From VXYK01 sp965214565 (GTDB lineage: Bacteria; Actinomycetota; Acidimicrobiia; Acidimicrobiales; Aldehydirespiratoraceae): 64,000 bases of DNA. Both the position numbers and the translations under genes were made by a program. Where the stretch lies: contig OZ243951.1 of the NCBI GenBank assembly GCA_965214565.1, forward strand, positions 2,232,001 through 2,296,000, read 5' to 3'. Shown piece by piece: positions 32,655 through 41,736 of this stretch (positions are counted from its first letter, which is position 1; each line of letters starts with the position of its first letter). The notes under the pieces are model-generated. The model was not told the DNA's origin, made no database searches, and saw only the letters and a list, made by a program, of their open reading frames with translations.

Positions 32655-33701
32655 GTGGAGCGAGACAAGGCACTCAGCATGGCTCTGGGCCAGATAGAGA
32701 AGCAGTACGGCAAGGGCTCGGTCATGAAGATGGGCGAGAAGAGCACCATGGGGATCGAGTCAGTCCCGACGGGTGCGCTGGCATTGGATCTGGCTCTCGG
32801 GATCGGTGGCCTGCCCCGTGGCAGGGTCACCGAGATATTCGGTCCGGAATCTTCGGGCAAGACCACCCTCGCCACCCATGTGGTGGCCGAGGCTCAGCGC
32901 AATGGAGGTGTCTGTGCCTACATCGACGCTGAGCATGCAATGGATCCAGTGTACGCCAAGGCGATCGGTGTTGATATCGACGAGTTGTTGATCTCTCAGC
33001 CCGACACGGGTGAGCAGGCCCTTGAGATCACCGACATGCTGATTCGCTCGGGGGCGTTGGATGTGATCGTGATCGACTCGGTTGCGGCGCTCACGCCCCG
33101 CGCCGAGATCGAGGGCGAGATGGGCGATACCCATGTCGGCTTGCAGGCCAGACTCATGTCGCAGGCGTTGCGCAAGTTGACGAGCAACCTCAGCAAGTCG
33201 AAGACCATCTGCATCTTCATCAACCAGTTGCGGGAGAAGATCGGCGTGATGTTCGGTTCGCCTGAGACCACCCCCGGTGGGCGGGCACTGAAGTTCTATT
33301 CGTCTTGCCGGCTCGATATTCGCCGCATCGAGGCGATCAAGAACGGTGTCGAGATCGTCGGCAACCGCACTCGGGTGAAAGTTGTGAAGAACAAGTGTGC
33401 TCCGCCCTTCAAGCAGGCGGAGTTCGACATCATGTACGGCGCTGGGATCTCCCGTGAGGGTTCGGTTCTCGACTTGGCGGTCGAGGAGGGAATCGTCAAG
33501 AAGTCTGGTGCTTGGTACACCTACGACGGTGAACAGCTAGGCCAAGGTCGGGAGAACGCCAAGAAGTTCCTTCAGGACAACCCTGAAGTCATGGTCGAGA
33601 TCTCAGACCGGGTCTGGAAGGCTGTGATGCCGGAGCCGGAGGTTGAGGCAGAGGCCGAGTTCGACCCGGCCGACGATCTGCCCATCGCCCTCGACGACTA
33701 G
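32655..33701 (+). CDS. recA: Recombinase RecA
   Basis: A 348-residue DNA-strand-exchange ATPase and co-protease for LexA cleavage. Walker A is GPESSGKTTL, Walker B VIVIDSVAAL, and the L2 region includes FINQLREKIGVMFG. The start is GTG 32655 with AGGAGAAA upstream; the frame is open earlier but lacks RecA-like sequence. The acidic C-terminal tail (EPEVEAEAEFDPADDLPIALDD) is intact and no intein is present. A LexA box lies upstream. The recX gene that usually follows recA in Actinobacteria is absent; miaB comes next. Confidence 0.98.
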   Translation: MERDKALSMALGQIEKQYGKGSVMKMGEKSTMGIESVPTGALALDLALGIGGLPRGRVTEIFGPESSGKTTLATHVVAEAQRNGGVCAYIDAEHAMDPVYAKAIGVDIDELLISQPDTGEQALEITDMLIRSGALDVIVIDSVAALTPRAEIEGEMGDTHVGLQARLMSQALRKLTSNLSKSKTICIFINQLREKIGVMFGSPETTPGGRALKFYSSCRLDIRRIEAIKNGVEIVGNRTRVKVVKNKCAPPFKQAEFDIMYGAGISREGSVLDLAVEEGIVKKSGAWYTYDGEQLGQGRENAKKFLQDNPEVMVEISDRVWKAVMPEPEVEAEAEFDPADDLPIALDD

Positions 33702-33720
33702 GGCTGCACCACCATCCCAA

Positions 33721-33780
33721 CCACGCACCGCCTGCTTTGATTCGTCGGCTGAACCAGCCGCGAGTCAAGGCGGTGTGTGG
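33721..33780. terminator. Long imperfect hairpin after recA
   Basis: Nearly the whole 60-nt segment folds on itself: CCAC/GTGG, CACCGCC/GGCGGTG, TTGATTCG/CGAGTCAA and CGGCTG/CAGCCG, with a 4-nt and a 1-nt bulge and loop AAC. It starts 20 nt after the recA stop and has no T tract, so it may be a Rho-type or stabilising 3' structure rather than a simple intrinsic terminator. Confidence 0.55.
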
Positions 33781-33822
33781 TATTCGGGGAGCCGCGGCGC
33801 ATCGCGCTTGTAGCCTGTACTC

Positions 33823-35277
33823 GTGGGCAAGTCGTATGTGATCCGTACCTACGGGTGCCAGATGAACGAGCACGACTCAGAACGGATCTCCGGTCTGCTT
33901 GAGGCCGATGGGATGTGGCGGGTCGACGACGAGACTCAGGCTGACGTCATCGTCCTCAACACCTGCTGTATACGGGAGAACGCCGACAACAAGCTCTATG
34001 GCGCTCTGGGCAATCTCAAGGCGCTGAAACAGGTCAATCCCGATCTGCAGATCGTGGTCGGTGGCTGCCTCGCTCAGAAGGACCGCGACCTCATCCGCGA
34101 GCGCGCGGCTCATGTGGATGTGGTGTTCGGGACCCACAATGTCGACCGTGCGGTCGAGCTGCTTAATCATGCGGCAGAACATGGTCCGATAGTCGAAATT
34201 CTCGAGGCCACCGCCCGAGCTGACGGCGAAGCTTTCCCCTCGGCGCTGCCGACGCGGCGGGAGGTTGATCACGCGAGCTGGGTCACGGTTCAGATCGGCT
34301 GTGACAACACCTGCGCATTCTGCATCGTTCCCGCCGTTCGGGGTCCTGAGATCAGCCGTCCGTTCGGTGAGTTGGTAGCCGAAGTGGAGGAGTTGGCCCG
34401 AGAAGGTGTCAGCGAGATCACCTTGTTGGGCCAGAACGTCAACAGCTATGGCCGGGACCTGGCACTTGCCCGACGGGTCGAACCGGGAGGCGACGATCTC
34501 CACTGGTGCGGCCGGCGCTGGCTCTCCGATCGTCGTGCCCGACCGCTGTTCGCGGACCTGCTGCGAGACACGGGAGCCGTTGAGGGTATCCATCGAGTGC
34601 GTTTCACGAGCCCTCATCCCAAGGACATGCGCAGCGAGACTTTCGAGGCCATGGCCGGCGTCCCCGAGGTGTGCGAACACCTGCACTTCCCGTTGCAGTC
34701 GGGGAGCGACCGGATACTCGCCGCGATGCACCGCGGCTATACCGCTGAGCGCTACCTCGCCAAGCTGCGCGAAGCCCGTGCCACGATCCCGGACCTTGCC
34801 GTGTCGACCGACATCATTGTCGGGTTCCCGGGTGAGACCGACGACGATTTTGAATGCACTCTGGAGCTTGCGGCCCAAGCGGAGTTCGACAGTGCCTTCA
34901 CGTTCGTGTTCTCTCCCCGTCCGGGGACCGAAGCCGCCGAGATGACCGACGTCTTCGTGGACCACTCCGTCGCGGTGGAACGGTACGAACGTCTCCGGGT
35001 GGTTGTCGAACGTTCGAGTCTGGCTGCCAACGAGTCTCGAATCGGCATGTCCGAAGAAGTGATCGTGGAGGGACCCAGCAAGAAGGATCCGGAGGTTCTC
35101 ACCGGCCGTACACGGCGCAACACGCTCGTTCACTTCCCGTCCCGGACGCCTCTGCGAACGGGAACCTACGCCCAGGTCGAGGTAACCGGAGCGGGCATGA
35201 ACCACCTGCTCGGTCGGCTGGTTGATGTGACTATTCCGGCCCGACACCGCATCCGCATCCCGGTCATGTCGATCTGA
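33823..35277 (+). CDS. miaB: tRNA-2-methylthio-N6-isopentenyladenosine methylthiotransferase
   Basis: A 484-residue radical-SAM enzyme that adds the 2-methylthio group to i6A37 of tRNAs. The UPF0004 domain has Cys in YGCQMNEHDSE, NTCCIREN and GGCLAQ; the radical-SAM cluster motif is CDNTCAFCIVP; a TRAM domain ends the protein. GTG 33823 follows TAGCCT (33811-33816) by 6 nt, so it is probably leaderless. A roughly 30-residue insert after GQNVNSYGRDL (RRVEPGGDDLHWCGRRWLSD) is seen in actinobacterial members. It acts right after MiaA, encoded next. Confidence 0.95.
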   Translation: MGKSYVIRTYGCQMNEHDSERISGLLEADGMWRVDDETQADVIVLNTCCIRENADNKLYGALGNLKALKQVNPDLQIVVGGCLAQKDRDLIRERAAHVDVVFGTHNVDRAVELLNHAAEHGPIVEILEATARADGEAFPSALPTRREVDHASWVTVQIGCDNTCAFCIVPAVRGPEISRPFGELVAEVEELAREGVSEITLLGQNVNSYGRDLALARRVEPGGDDLHWCGRRWLSDRRARPLFADLLRDTGAVEGIHRVRFTSPHPKDMRSETFEAMAGVPEVCEHLHFPLQSGSDRILAAMHRGYTAERYLAKLREARATIPDLAVSTDIIVGFPGETDDDFECTLELAAQAEFDSAFTFVFSPRPGTEAAEMTDVFVDHSVAVERYERLRVVVERSSLAANESRIGMSEEVIVEGPSKKDPEVLTGRTRRNTLVHFPSRTPLRTGTYAQVEVTGAGMNHLLGRLVDVTIPARHRIRIPVMSI

Positions 35278-35288
35278 CGAGACCCTTC

Positions 35289-35332
35289 TTGATGCCGACT
35301 GGTAGAGCGCGTTGATGCCGACTAGTAGAGCG
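35289..35332 (+). repeat. 23-bp-period tandem duplication of the miaA start region
   Basis: TTGATGCCGACTGGTAGAGCG (35289-35309, 21 nt written in two parts as TTGATGCCGACTGGTAG then AGCG) is repeated at 35312-35332 with one change (G to A). The first copy encodes a 7-codon frame MPTGRAR whose TGA (35313-35315) overlaps the miaA ATG (35315-35317); the second copy is the true start of miaA. Confidence 0.85.
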
Positions 35333-36238
35333 GACCGGCCACTGGTCATCTTGGGACCCACGGCTTCTGGCAAGTCTTCGCTGGCAGTGGCGGCTGCCGA
35401 AGAGATCGGGCAGGCGGAGATCGTGTCGATCGACTCGATGGCTGTCTACCGAGGAATGGACATCGGTACCGCATCGCCCCTCGCGAGCGATCAGAAGCAG
35501 GTTCCGCACCATCTGATCGATGTGGCAGACCCCAGCGAGGAGTTCACCGTCGGAGTCTTCAAACGGTTGGCTGAGGTGGCAATTGACGAGATCCGGGCGC
35601 GGGGAAACACTCCGATCCTGGTCGGTGGAACGGGCCTGTATCTTCGGGCCGTCGTCGATGATCTCAATCTCCCCGGGCGTTACCCCGAGGCTGCTGCCGA
35701 ACTCGATGCCGAGCCAGACACTGAGGCGCTGCACACTCGCCTCGCATCGCTGGACCCGCTGGCAGCGTCGAGGATGGAACCCAGCAATCGACGGAGGGTC
35801 CTGCGAGCGCTGGAAGTGACGATCGGCAGCGGTTCACCGTTCTCGTCGTTCGGTCCAGGGCTCGAGGAGTATGGTCCGACCTCGTTCGTGATGGTGGCCC
35901 TGCGCTGGCCCGAGGAGGTTCTCGACGGACGAATCTCAACCCGTTTCCAACAGCAGATGGATGCCGGTTTTCTTGATGAGGTTCGGTTCCTCGCTGCCCG
36001 TGGACTGGGCCGCACCGCCGCCCAAGCCCTCGGATACAAGGAGTTGCTCGCCCACATCGCCGGGGAATGCTCACTTGAGGAGGCTCTGGCCACGGCGATC
36101 AAACGGACTCGCAGATTCGCTCGTCGTCAACAGCGCTGGTTCCGCCGCGACCCGCGGATCAACTGGATGGAGGCCCCGGTGACCGTAGCCGAGATCGTCA
36201 GCCTCTGGGATGAACGCAGGATAAACCCCATCGGTTAG
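35315..36238 (+). CDS. miaA: tRNA dimethylallyltransferase
   Basis: A 307-residue enzyme that attaches the isopentenyl group to A37 of tRNAs reading UNN codons. It has the P-loop GPTASGKSSL, the DSMAVYRGMDIGTA substrate motif and the C-terminal RRQQRWFRRDPRINWME. ATG 35315 is the second copy of a duplicated start region and overlaps the stop of a 7-codon upstream frame (TGATG), so translation may be coupled. It is 37 bp after miaB, its pathway partner, and 28 bp before dapF. Confidence 0.94.
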   Translation: MPTSRADRPLVILGPTASGKSSLAVAAAEEIGQAEIVSIDSMAVYRGMDIGTASPLASDQKQVPHHLIDVADPSEEFTVGVFKRLAEVAIDEIRARGNTPILVGGTGLYLRAVVDDLNLPGRYPEAAAELDAEPDTEALHTRLASLDPLAASRMEPSNRRRVLRALEVTIGSGSPFSSFGPGLEEYGPTSFVMVALRWPEEVLDGRISTRFQQQMDAGFLDEVRFLAARGLGRTAAQALGYKELLAHIAGECSLEEALATAIKRTRRFARRQQRWFRRDPRINWMEAPVTVAEIVSLWDERRINPIG

Positions 36239-36266
36239 TGACGAGAACCTGCGACAATGGAGGCGC

Positions 36267-37100
36267 ATGGCCGTTCGTTACTCCAAGCACCACGGACTGG
36301 GCAACGATTTCTTGATCCAGCTCGCCGACTCGCTGCCCCTCGATCTAGTGGGTCAGGCCGTCGCGCTCTGTGATCGACGGACAGGGTTGGGGGCGGACGG
36401 CTTGATTGTCGGTGTCGCCGGCGAAGGCAGCGACATCGCCATGCACCTGTTCAATTCCGACGGCAGCAGCGCCGCGGTGAGTGGGAATGGTCTGCGGTGC
36501 CTTGCTCAGGCTGTGGCTCGCCGACGCGGTGTCGACGCCCTCGAACTTGATGTGGCGACCGATGCGGGGATCCGCAACTGTTCGGTGCGGGCCGGCGACG
36601 ACCGCCGGACCGCAATCGTCACGGTCGAGATGGGGACGGTCAGTGCTGGCCCGACTCCCGACGTCGAAGACCTGATTGGATCGGTAGCCGCAGAACTTGG
36701 TGCAACCGGCGGAGAGTCGATCGGAGTGCGGCGCTTCCAGACCTGCGATATTGGCAATCCCCATGTCGTGTGCGAGGTCGTCGACCCGGATGAGATCGCA
36801 GTAGACGTCGTCGGCCCCGCTATTGAGCGCCACTTCGCGCAGGGCGCCAACGTCAGTTTCGTCACGGTGAGCGGACCCGATCGGCTCAAGCTGCGGGTCT
36901 GGGAACGAGGGGCCGGTGTCACCAGCGCCTGCGGTACGGGCGCCACAGTCGCGGGCCAGGTGTTTCATGGTTGGGGCCTGATCGGTCCAAGAACTGTGGT
37001 GCAGATGCCCGGCGGTGAAGCTGTCGTCGACCTGAGCGGTCCGACTAGGCTCACCGGCCCGGCCACTCACGTTGCCGACATAGAGATTTCCGATGGCTGA
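36267..37100 (+). CDS. dapF: Diaminopimelate epimerase
   Basis: A 277-residue PLP-independent racemase converting LL- to meso-diaminopimelate, the last step before peptidoglycan cross-linking or lysine. The two catalytic Cys are in SGNGLRCLAQ and TSACGTGATVAG. The ATG is at 36267 with GGAGG close by and GACAAT just before it. The end overlaps hflX by 8 bp. Part of a run containing dapC, dapD and dapE. Confidence 0.96.
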   Translation: MAVRYSKHHGLGNDFLIQLADSLPLDLVGQAVALCDRRTGLGADGLIVGVAGEGSDIAMHLFNSDGSSAAVSGNGLRCLAQAVARRRGVDALELDVATDAGIRNCSVRAGDDRRTAIVTVEMGTVSAGPTPDVEDLIGSVAAELGATGGESIGVRRFQTCDIGNPHVVCEVVDPDEIAVDVVGPAIERHFAQGANVSFVTVSGPDRLKLRVWERGAGVTSACGTGATVAGQVFHGWGLIGPRTVVQMPGGEAVVDLSGPTRLTGPATHVADIEISDG

Positions 37101-38607
37101 GCGATTTCCGATGACTGAAGCCCGAGACTTGTCCCCTGCCGGTCGCACCGACGAGCGCCCCGATGACGACCCGGCCATCCGGAGCGACGTGGAACCGTCC
37201 GCGTCGTCGACCCCCGCGGCCCCGGCTGCGCCCGCTGACAGCACCGCGCATCGAGGCGGCTTTGGCGAGTTCGGAGGCGTTTCGGGCGGATTGATCGAGC
37301 GGACTTTCCGTGAGCGAATCGTGTTGGTCGGAGTGGTGCGCGACAAAGCCACACCAGAGTCGGTCGAGGCCTCGCTCGACGAACTCGAACTGCTGGTCGA
37401 CACCGCCGGCGCGGATGCGGTTGAGCGAGTGGTGCAGCGCCGCACGGCCATCGACCCCGCCACCTTCGTGGGATCAGGAAAGGCCTCAGAGATCAAGTCG
37501 ATCGTCGACGAGAACGACTGTGATACGGTCGTGTTCGACGATGAACTCACCGCCGCGCAGCAGTTCAACCTCGAGAAGATCCTCGGCTGCACCGCTCTGG
37601 ACCGCACCGCGGTCATTCTCGACATCTTCGCCCAGAACGCAAGCACCCTGGAGGGCAAGGCGCAGGTCGAGTTGGCGCAGCTCCGTTATCGTCTGCCGCG
37701 ACTGCGGAGTCTCGCCGGAAGCTACTCGCAGCAGGCAGGCGGGATCGGCACCCGCGGGCCGGGAGAGACCCAGCTCGAAGTGGGTCGACGTCAACTCCTT
37801 CGCCGTGTCAACAGACTCGAGGCCGATCTGCGCAGGGTCCAGGCTCACCGGGCGACCCAGGCCAAGGCCAGGAGTCGGACCCGAAACCGGGCTGTGGCGC
37901 TCGTCGGCTACACCAACGCGGGCAAGTCGTCGCTGTTGAACCGAATCACCGAGGCTGATGTGCTGGTTGAGGACCGACTGTTCGCAACGCTCGACGCCAC
38001 GACCCGTCGCCTGTCCCTTCCGGGTGGAGAAACGGTGTACGCGACCGACACGGTCGGTTTCGTCAAGAAGCTTCCCCACCAGTTGGTGACGGCGTTCAAG
38101 ACCACGCTCGACGTGGTCCGTGACGCCGACCTGTTGGTCCATGTCGTCGACGGTGCCGGCCCGGACCCGCTCGGCTCGATCTCCGCGGTCCATGAAGTGC
38201 TTGTCGAGATTGGTGCGGGCGACATCGGGCAGCTCCTGGTGTTCAACAAGTCCGACAAGAGCGACGCAGCGGCCCGCCTCGCTGAGCATCACGAGGGATC
38301 GATAGCGGTGTCGGCGCACAGCGGACACAACATCGAAGCTCTACTTGCGGTCATCGGTGATCGTCTTCGTCAGACCACCGAGTTCGTGGAGTTGTTGGTG
38401 CCATGGGATCGCGGCGACGTGCTCGCAGCGGTGCATCGTGAGGGCCACGTGAGTAGCAACGTGGCCGAGGAATCAGGTATGCGCCTGCATGCCCGCCTTG
38501 AACCGGCGTCGGTGGGCGCGCTCGGCGATTTTGTGGTCGCAGAGCCCGACCCTCCCATTTCCCTGTCCACGCCAGAACCGCCCTCGGCACAGGAGTCAGC
38601 GTCATGA
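37093..38607 (+). CDS. hflX: Ribosome-associated GTPase HflX
   Basis: A 504-residue GTPase that splits or rescues stalled ribosomes under stress. An acidic low-complexity N-terminus of about 60 residues precedes the HflX domain (TPESVEASLDELELLVDTAGADAVERVVQRR, then FVGSGKASEIK). The GTPase motifs are GYTNAGKSSL (G1), DTVGFVKKLPHQLV (G3) and NKSDKSD (G4). ATG 37093 overlaps dapF; ATG 37111 is an alternative. The stop overlaps dapC by ATGA. Confidence 0.95.
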   Translation: MAERFPMTEARDLSPAGRTDERPDDDPAIRSDVEPSASSTPAAPAAPADSTAHRGGFGEFGGVSGGLIERTFRERIVLVGVVRDKATPESVEASLDELELLVDTAGADAVERVVQRRTAIDPATFVGSGKASEIKSIVDENDCDTVVFDDELTAAQQFNLEKILGCTALDRTAVILDIFAQNASTLEGKAQVELAQLRYRLPRLRSLAGSYSQQAGGIGTRGPGETQLEVGRRQLLRRVNRLEADLRRVQAHRATQAKARSRTRNRAVALVGYTNAGKSSLLNRITEADVLVEDRLFATLDATTRRLSLPGGETVYATDTVGFVKKLPHQLVTAFKTTLDVVRDADLLVHVVDGAGPDPLGSISAVHEVLVEIGAGDIGQLLVFNKSDKSDAAARLAEHHEGSIAVSAHSGHNIEALLAVIGDRLRQTTEFVELLVPWDRGDVLAAVHREGHVSSNVAEESGMRLHARLEPASVGALGDFVVAEPDPPISLSTPEPPSAQESAS

Positions 38608-39743
38608 CCGGTTTCGTCCCGCCACCCTACCCGTACGACCGCCTGAACGACCTGCTTGCGCTGGCCGGGCAGCGGTTCGGTGAAGTGATCGACTGTTCGA
38701 TCGGCACCCCGAACGATGCACCCCCCGAGATGGTGGTGGAGGCGTTGGCGTCGTCTAATACGGAGCGTGGATATCCGGTTTCGGTCGGAACGCCGGCTTA
38801 CCGCGATGCCGCAGCGGGTTGGTTGGAGAGGGAACTGGGGGTGGTGGTCGATTCCGATAGCGAGCTGGCCGCCTGTATCGGCACCAAGGAGTTCGTGGTC
38901 TCGACTCCGCACTATCTGCGTCTGCGTGATCCGTCGCGTGACACCGTGCTGTATCCGGCAGTGTCCTATCCGTCCTATGCGATGGGAGCTGTGCTCGCGG
39001 GCTGTCGGGCGGTTCCGATCCCAGTCGACGATCAATGGCGGATCGACCTGAGCAGGATCGATGCCAGTGACGCAGCGCGGGCCCTCTGCCTGTGGGTAAA
39101 CACGCCCGGGAACCCCGCAGGCGGACTCGACGATCTGGCTGCAGCGGCGCGGTGGGGTCGCGCCAACGATGTGTTGGTGATCAGCGACGAGTGCTACGCG
39201 GAGTTCACCTGGGACGGTCCGCCGCGCACGATCCTGTCTGCGGGGGTTGACGGCGTGCTCAGTGTCCATTCTCTCTCGAAGCGGTCGAACCTGGCGGGGA
39301 TTCGGGCTGGTTTCTACGCAGGTGACCGGGAGTTGGTGCACTATCTCAGCGAGGTGCGGAAGCACGCGGGATGCATGGTTCCGGGCCCAGTCCAGAGTGC
39401 TGCGGTCGCTGCATGGGAGGACCAGGCCCACGTTGTCAAGCAACGCGGTGTCTACTGGCACCGTTTGGAACTCGCCCAACAGGTTCTGGGCGCACTGGGA
39501 CTCTCCGCGGATCTGCCGGGAGGGAGCTTCTACCTCTGGGTCCGAGCCCCCGACGGCGACGCTTGGGGTCTGGCGCGCACGCTTGCGCAGCGTTGTGGGG
39601 TTATCGTCAGCCCCGGGGAGTTCTACGGCAGCGACTCGGCCGGGTATGTCCGCATGGCGGTGGTGCAACCGACCGCAGCGCTCGAACTGGCACTCAGCCG
39701 TGCGACGGGCACGGCGGCCCAAGGCCGGTCCCAAGACGGATAA
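38604..39743 (+). CDS. dapC: Succinyldiaminopimelate transaminase
   Basis: A 379-residue class I PLP aminotransferase that aminates N-succinyl-2-amino-6-ketopimelate. The start FVPPPYPYDRLNDLLALA and IDCSIGTPNDAPPEMVVEAL are typical of actinobacterial DapC; the PLP Lys is in VHSLSKRSNLAGIRAGF. It overlaps hflX (ATGA) and is followed by dapD and dapE, fixing the assignment. Confidence 0.93.
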   Translation: MTGFVPPPYPYDRLNDLLALAGQRFGEVIDCSIGTPNDAPPEMVVEALASSNTERGYPVSVGTPAYRDAAAGWLERELGVVVDSDSELAACIGTKEFVVSTPHYLRLRDPSRDTVLYPAVSYPSYAMGAVLAGCRAVPIPVDDQWRIDLSRIDASDAARALCLWVNTPGNPAGGLDDLAAAARWGRANDVLVISDECYAEFTWDGPPRTILSAGVDGVLSVHSLSKRSNLAGIRAGFYAGDRELVHYLSEVRKHAGCMVPGPVQSAAVAAWEDQAHVVKQRGVYWHRLELAQQVLGALGLSADLPGGSFYLWVRAPDGDAWGLARTLAQRCGVIVSPGEFYGSDSAGYVRMAVVQPTAALELALSRATGTAAQGRSQDG

Positions 39744-39753
39744 GGTGCGGGCC

Positions 39754-40578
39754 ATGTCTGATTTGCAGTCACGGATCGAAGGGCTCTGGGCCGACGGCGC
39801 ATCGTTGGATGTCGATGATCCTGAGGTCGTGGCCACGGTGCATGAGGCCATTGACGAACTCGACACCGGCAGAGTGAGGGTTGCTGAAGTCAACTCCGAT
39901 GGCAGCGTGAGGGTCAACCAGTGGTGCAAGTTCGCGGTGTTGTTGCTGTTCCGTATCTCAAAGATGGAGACGATCGAGCACGCCCCGTTCGAGTACGCCG
40001 ACAAGATCCCGCTCAAGAGCGACTTCATGGCTCGCGGCGTGCGGGTAGTGCCCGGAGCGCAGGCGCGTTGGGGCAGCTACCAGGCACCGGGAGTCGTGAT
40101 GATGCCGAGCTACATCAACATCGGTGCCTACGTCGCGGAGAACACGATGGTCGACACTTGGGCCACAGTGGGGTCCTGCGCTCAGATCGGCCGCAATGTC
40201 CACCTCTCGGGCGGGGTAGGGATCGGCGGTGTGCTCGAACCTGCGCAGGCGGAGCCGGTGATCGTGGAGGATGAGTGTTACATAGGTAGCCGCTGCATCG
40301 TTGCGGAGGGCGCGCGGGTCGGCGAGGGAACCGTGCTCGGCGCCGGCGCGATTCTCACGGGGTCCATTCCGGTGATCGATGTGGATACGGGCCAAGAGAT
40401 CAGCCGAGGGTCGATCCCTGCGTGGTGCGTGGCTGTTGCCGGCACCCGGCCGCGGGACTTCCCCGGCGGGACGTTCGGGTTGCCCGCTGTGTTGGTGATC
40501 AAGCGGCTCACCGAGGGCGAACGCCACGACAAGTCGGCTCTCAACGAGATCCTTCGTGACAACGGAGCGTCCACTTGA
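39754..40578 (+). CDS. dapD: Tetrahydrodipicolinate N-succinyltransferase
   Basis: A 274-residue left-handed beta-helix acyltransferase that succinylates tetrahydrodipicolinate. The hexapeptide-repeat region runs from MPSYINIGAYVAENTMVDTWATVGSCAQIG through GGVGIGGVLEPAQAEPVIVEDECYIGSRC. The ATG at 39754 follows TAAGGT (39741-39746) by 7 nt, so besides readthrough from dapC it probably has its own promoter and leaderless mRNA. Its stop overlaps the TTG start of dapE. Confidence 0.95.
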   Translation: MSDLQSRIEGLWADGASLDVDDPEVVATVHEAIDELDTGRVRVAEVNSDGSVRVNQWCKFAVLLLFRISKMETIEHAPFEYADKIPLKSDFMARGVRVVPGAQARWGSYQAPGVVMMPSYINIGAYVAENTMVDTWATVGSCAQIGRNVHLSGGVGIGGVLEPAQAEPVIVEDECYIGSRCIVAEGARVGEGTVLGAGAILTGSIPVIDVDTGQEISRGSIPAWCVAVAGTRPRDFPGGTFGLPAVLVIKRLTEGERHDKSALNEILRDNGAST

Positions 40579-41678
40579 ACCGAGGTGCGGCTTCGCCCTC
40601 ACCGGACCTGCCTACCGGAGACCTGTTCGCGTTGACCGCCGCGCTCGTCGACATCCCGTCGGTCAGTCACAACGAGCGTGAGATCGTTGATCTCCTCGAG
40701 GCGGACCTGCGCCAGCAGTCCCATCTGGCGGTTGACCGCATCGGCGACAATTTGGTCGCCCGCACCCGGTTAGGCCGCGATCGGCGCCTCGTGCTGGGGG
40801 GCCACACCGATACGGTGCCCCCGAACGGCAATGCCGCGGCGCGTATCGAGGGCGACCGAATGTACGGGGTCGGCACGACTGACATGAAGGGCGGTGTCGC
40901 GGTCATGCTCGAACTGGCGCGCACCGTCACTGACCCGCTGGTCGACGTGACCTTTGTGTTCTATGCCCGTGAAGAGGTGGACCTGGTGCACAACGGGCTT
41001 CGCGAGATCGAAGCGACGCGCCCGGAGCTTCTGGAGGGTGATGTGGCCCTGTTGGGTGAGCCGACTCTTGGTGCCATTGAGGCGGGGTGCCAGGGCACGA
41101 TGCGATTTGAGGTCACTCTCGGCGGCACGCGTGCGCATACTGCGCGCCCTTGGATGGGTCGCAACGCCATCCATCGTCTCGCCGACGTGCTCGACATCGT
41201 CAGCAGTTTCGAGGGTCGTCGTCGGGTGGTGGAGGGCTGTGAGTACCGCGAGTCGTTGCAGGCTGTGTTCGTGGAGGGAGGAGTGGCGGGCAATGTCGTG
41301 CCGGACCGGGCGATGCTGCGGGTGAACTACCGTTTCGCCCCGGATTGTGATCCTGGGGCCGCCGAGGCTTTCGTCCGCGGGCTGATGTCGCCTGTGCTCA
41401 CCGATTCCGACAAGCTCGAAGTGGTCGACTGCTCTCCGGCGGCTCGTCCGGGACTCAGTGACCCCCTGCTGCAGACACTGATCGACCGCAACGGGCTTGA
41501 GGTTCGGGCGAAGCTCGGTTGGACCGATGTTGCGTTCTTTGCCCAGCGGGGTGTTCCGGCGAGCAATTTCGGGCCGGGCGACCCCACTGTCGCCCATACC
41601 TCCGACGAGTATCTGGAGCGCTCCTGGCTTGTCGACACCCACACCGCCCTGCTGGACCTGCTCACCCGGGGCGCCTAG
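40575..41678 (+). CDS. dapE: Succinyl-diaminopimelate desuccinylase
   Basis: A 367-residue M20-family zinc peptidase homologue that removes succinate from N-succinyl-LL-diaminopimelate. Metal ligands are in LGGHTDTVPPNG (His), GVGTTDMKGGVAVM (bridging Asp), AREEVD (catalytic Glu and ligand) and the C-terminal VAHTSDEYLE (His). The start is TTG 40575, overlapping the dapD stop (TTGA), which implies coupling. It completes the succinylase branch with DapD and DapC. Converges on lexA. Confidence 0.93.
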   Translation: MNRGAASPSPDLPTGDLFALTAALVDIPSVSHNEREIVDLLEADLRQQSHLAVDRIGDNLVARTRLGRDRRLVLGGHTDTVPPNGNAAARIEGDRMYGVGTTDMKGGVAVMLELARTVTDPLVDVTFVFYAREEVDLVHNGLREIEATRPELLEGDVALLGEPTLGAIEAGCQGTMRFEVTLGGTRAHTARPWMGRNAIHRLADVLDIVSSFEGRRRVVEGCEYRESLQAVFVEGGVAGNVVPDRAMLRVNYRFAPDCDPGAAEAFVRGLMSPVLTDSDKLEVVDCSPAARPGLSDPLLQTLIDRNGLEVRAKLGWTDVAFFAQRGVPASNFGPGDPTVAHTSDEYLERSWLVDTHTALLDLLTRGA

Positions 41679-41736
41679 CGAGGGGCGCCTAGCGAACGGG
41701 CCCAGCGCGCCGCGCCGCTCGACCCTTCGGGTTCGC

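Noticed and set aside
33877..35373. 498-codon minus-strand open frame over miaB
   Set aside because: Arg/His-rich composition, no domain, wholly antisense to miaB, which has complete radical-SAM and TRAM motifs.
38370..40028. 552-codon minus-strand open frame over dapC
   Set aside because: A typical GC-rich shadow frame; dapC and dapD on the plus strand have clear motifs and operon overlaps.
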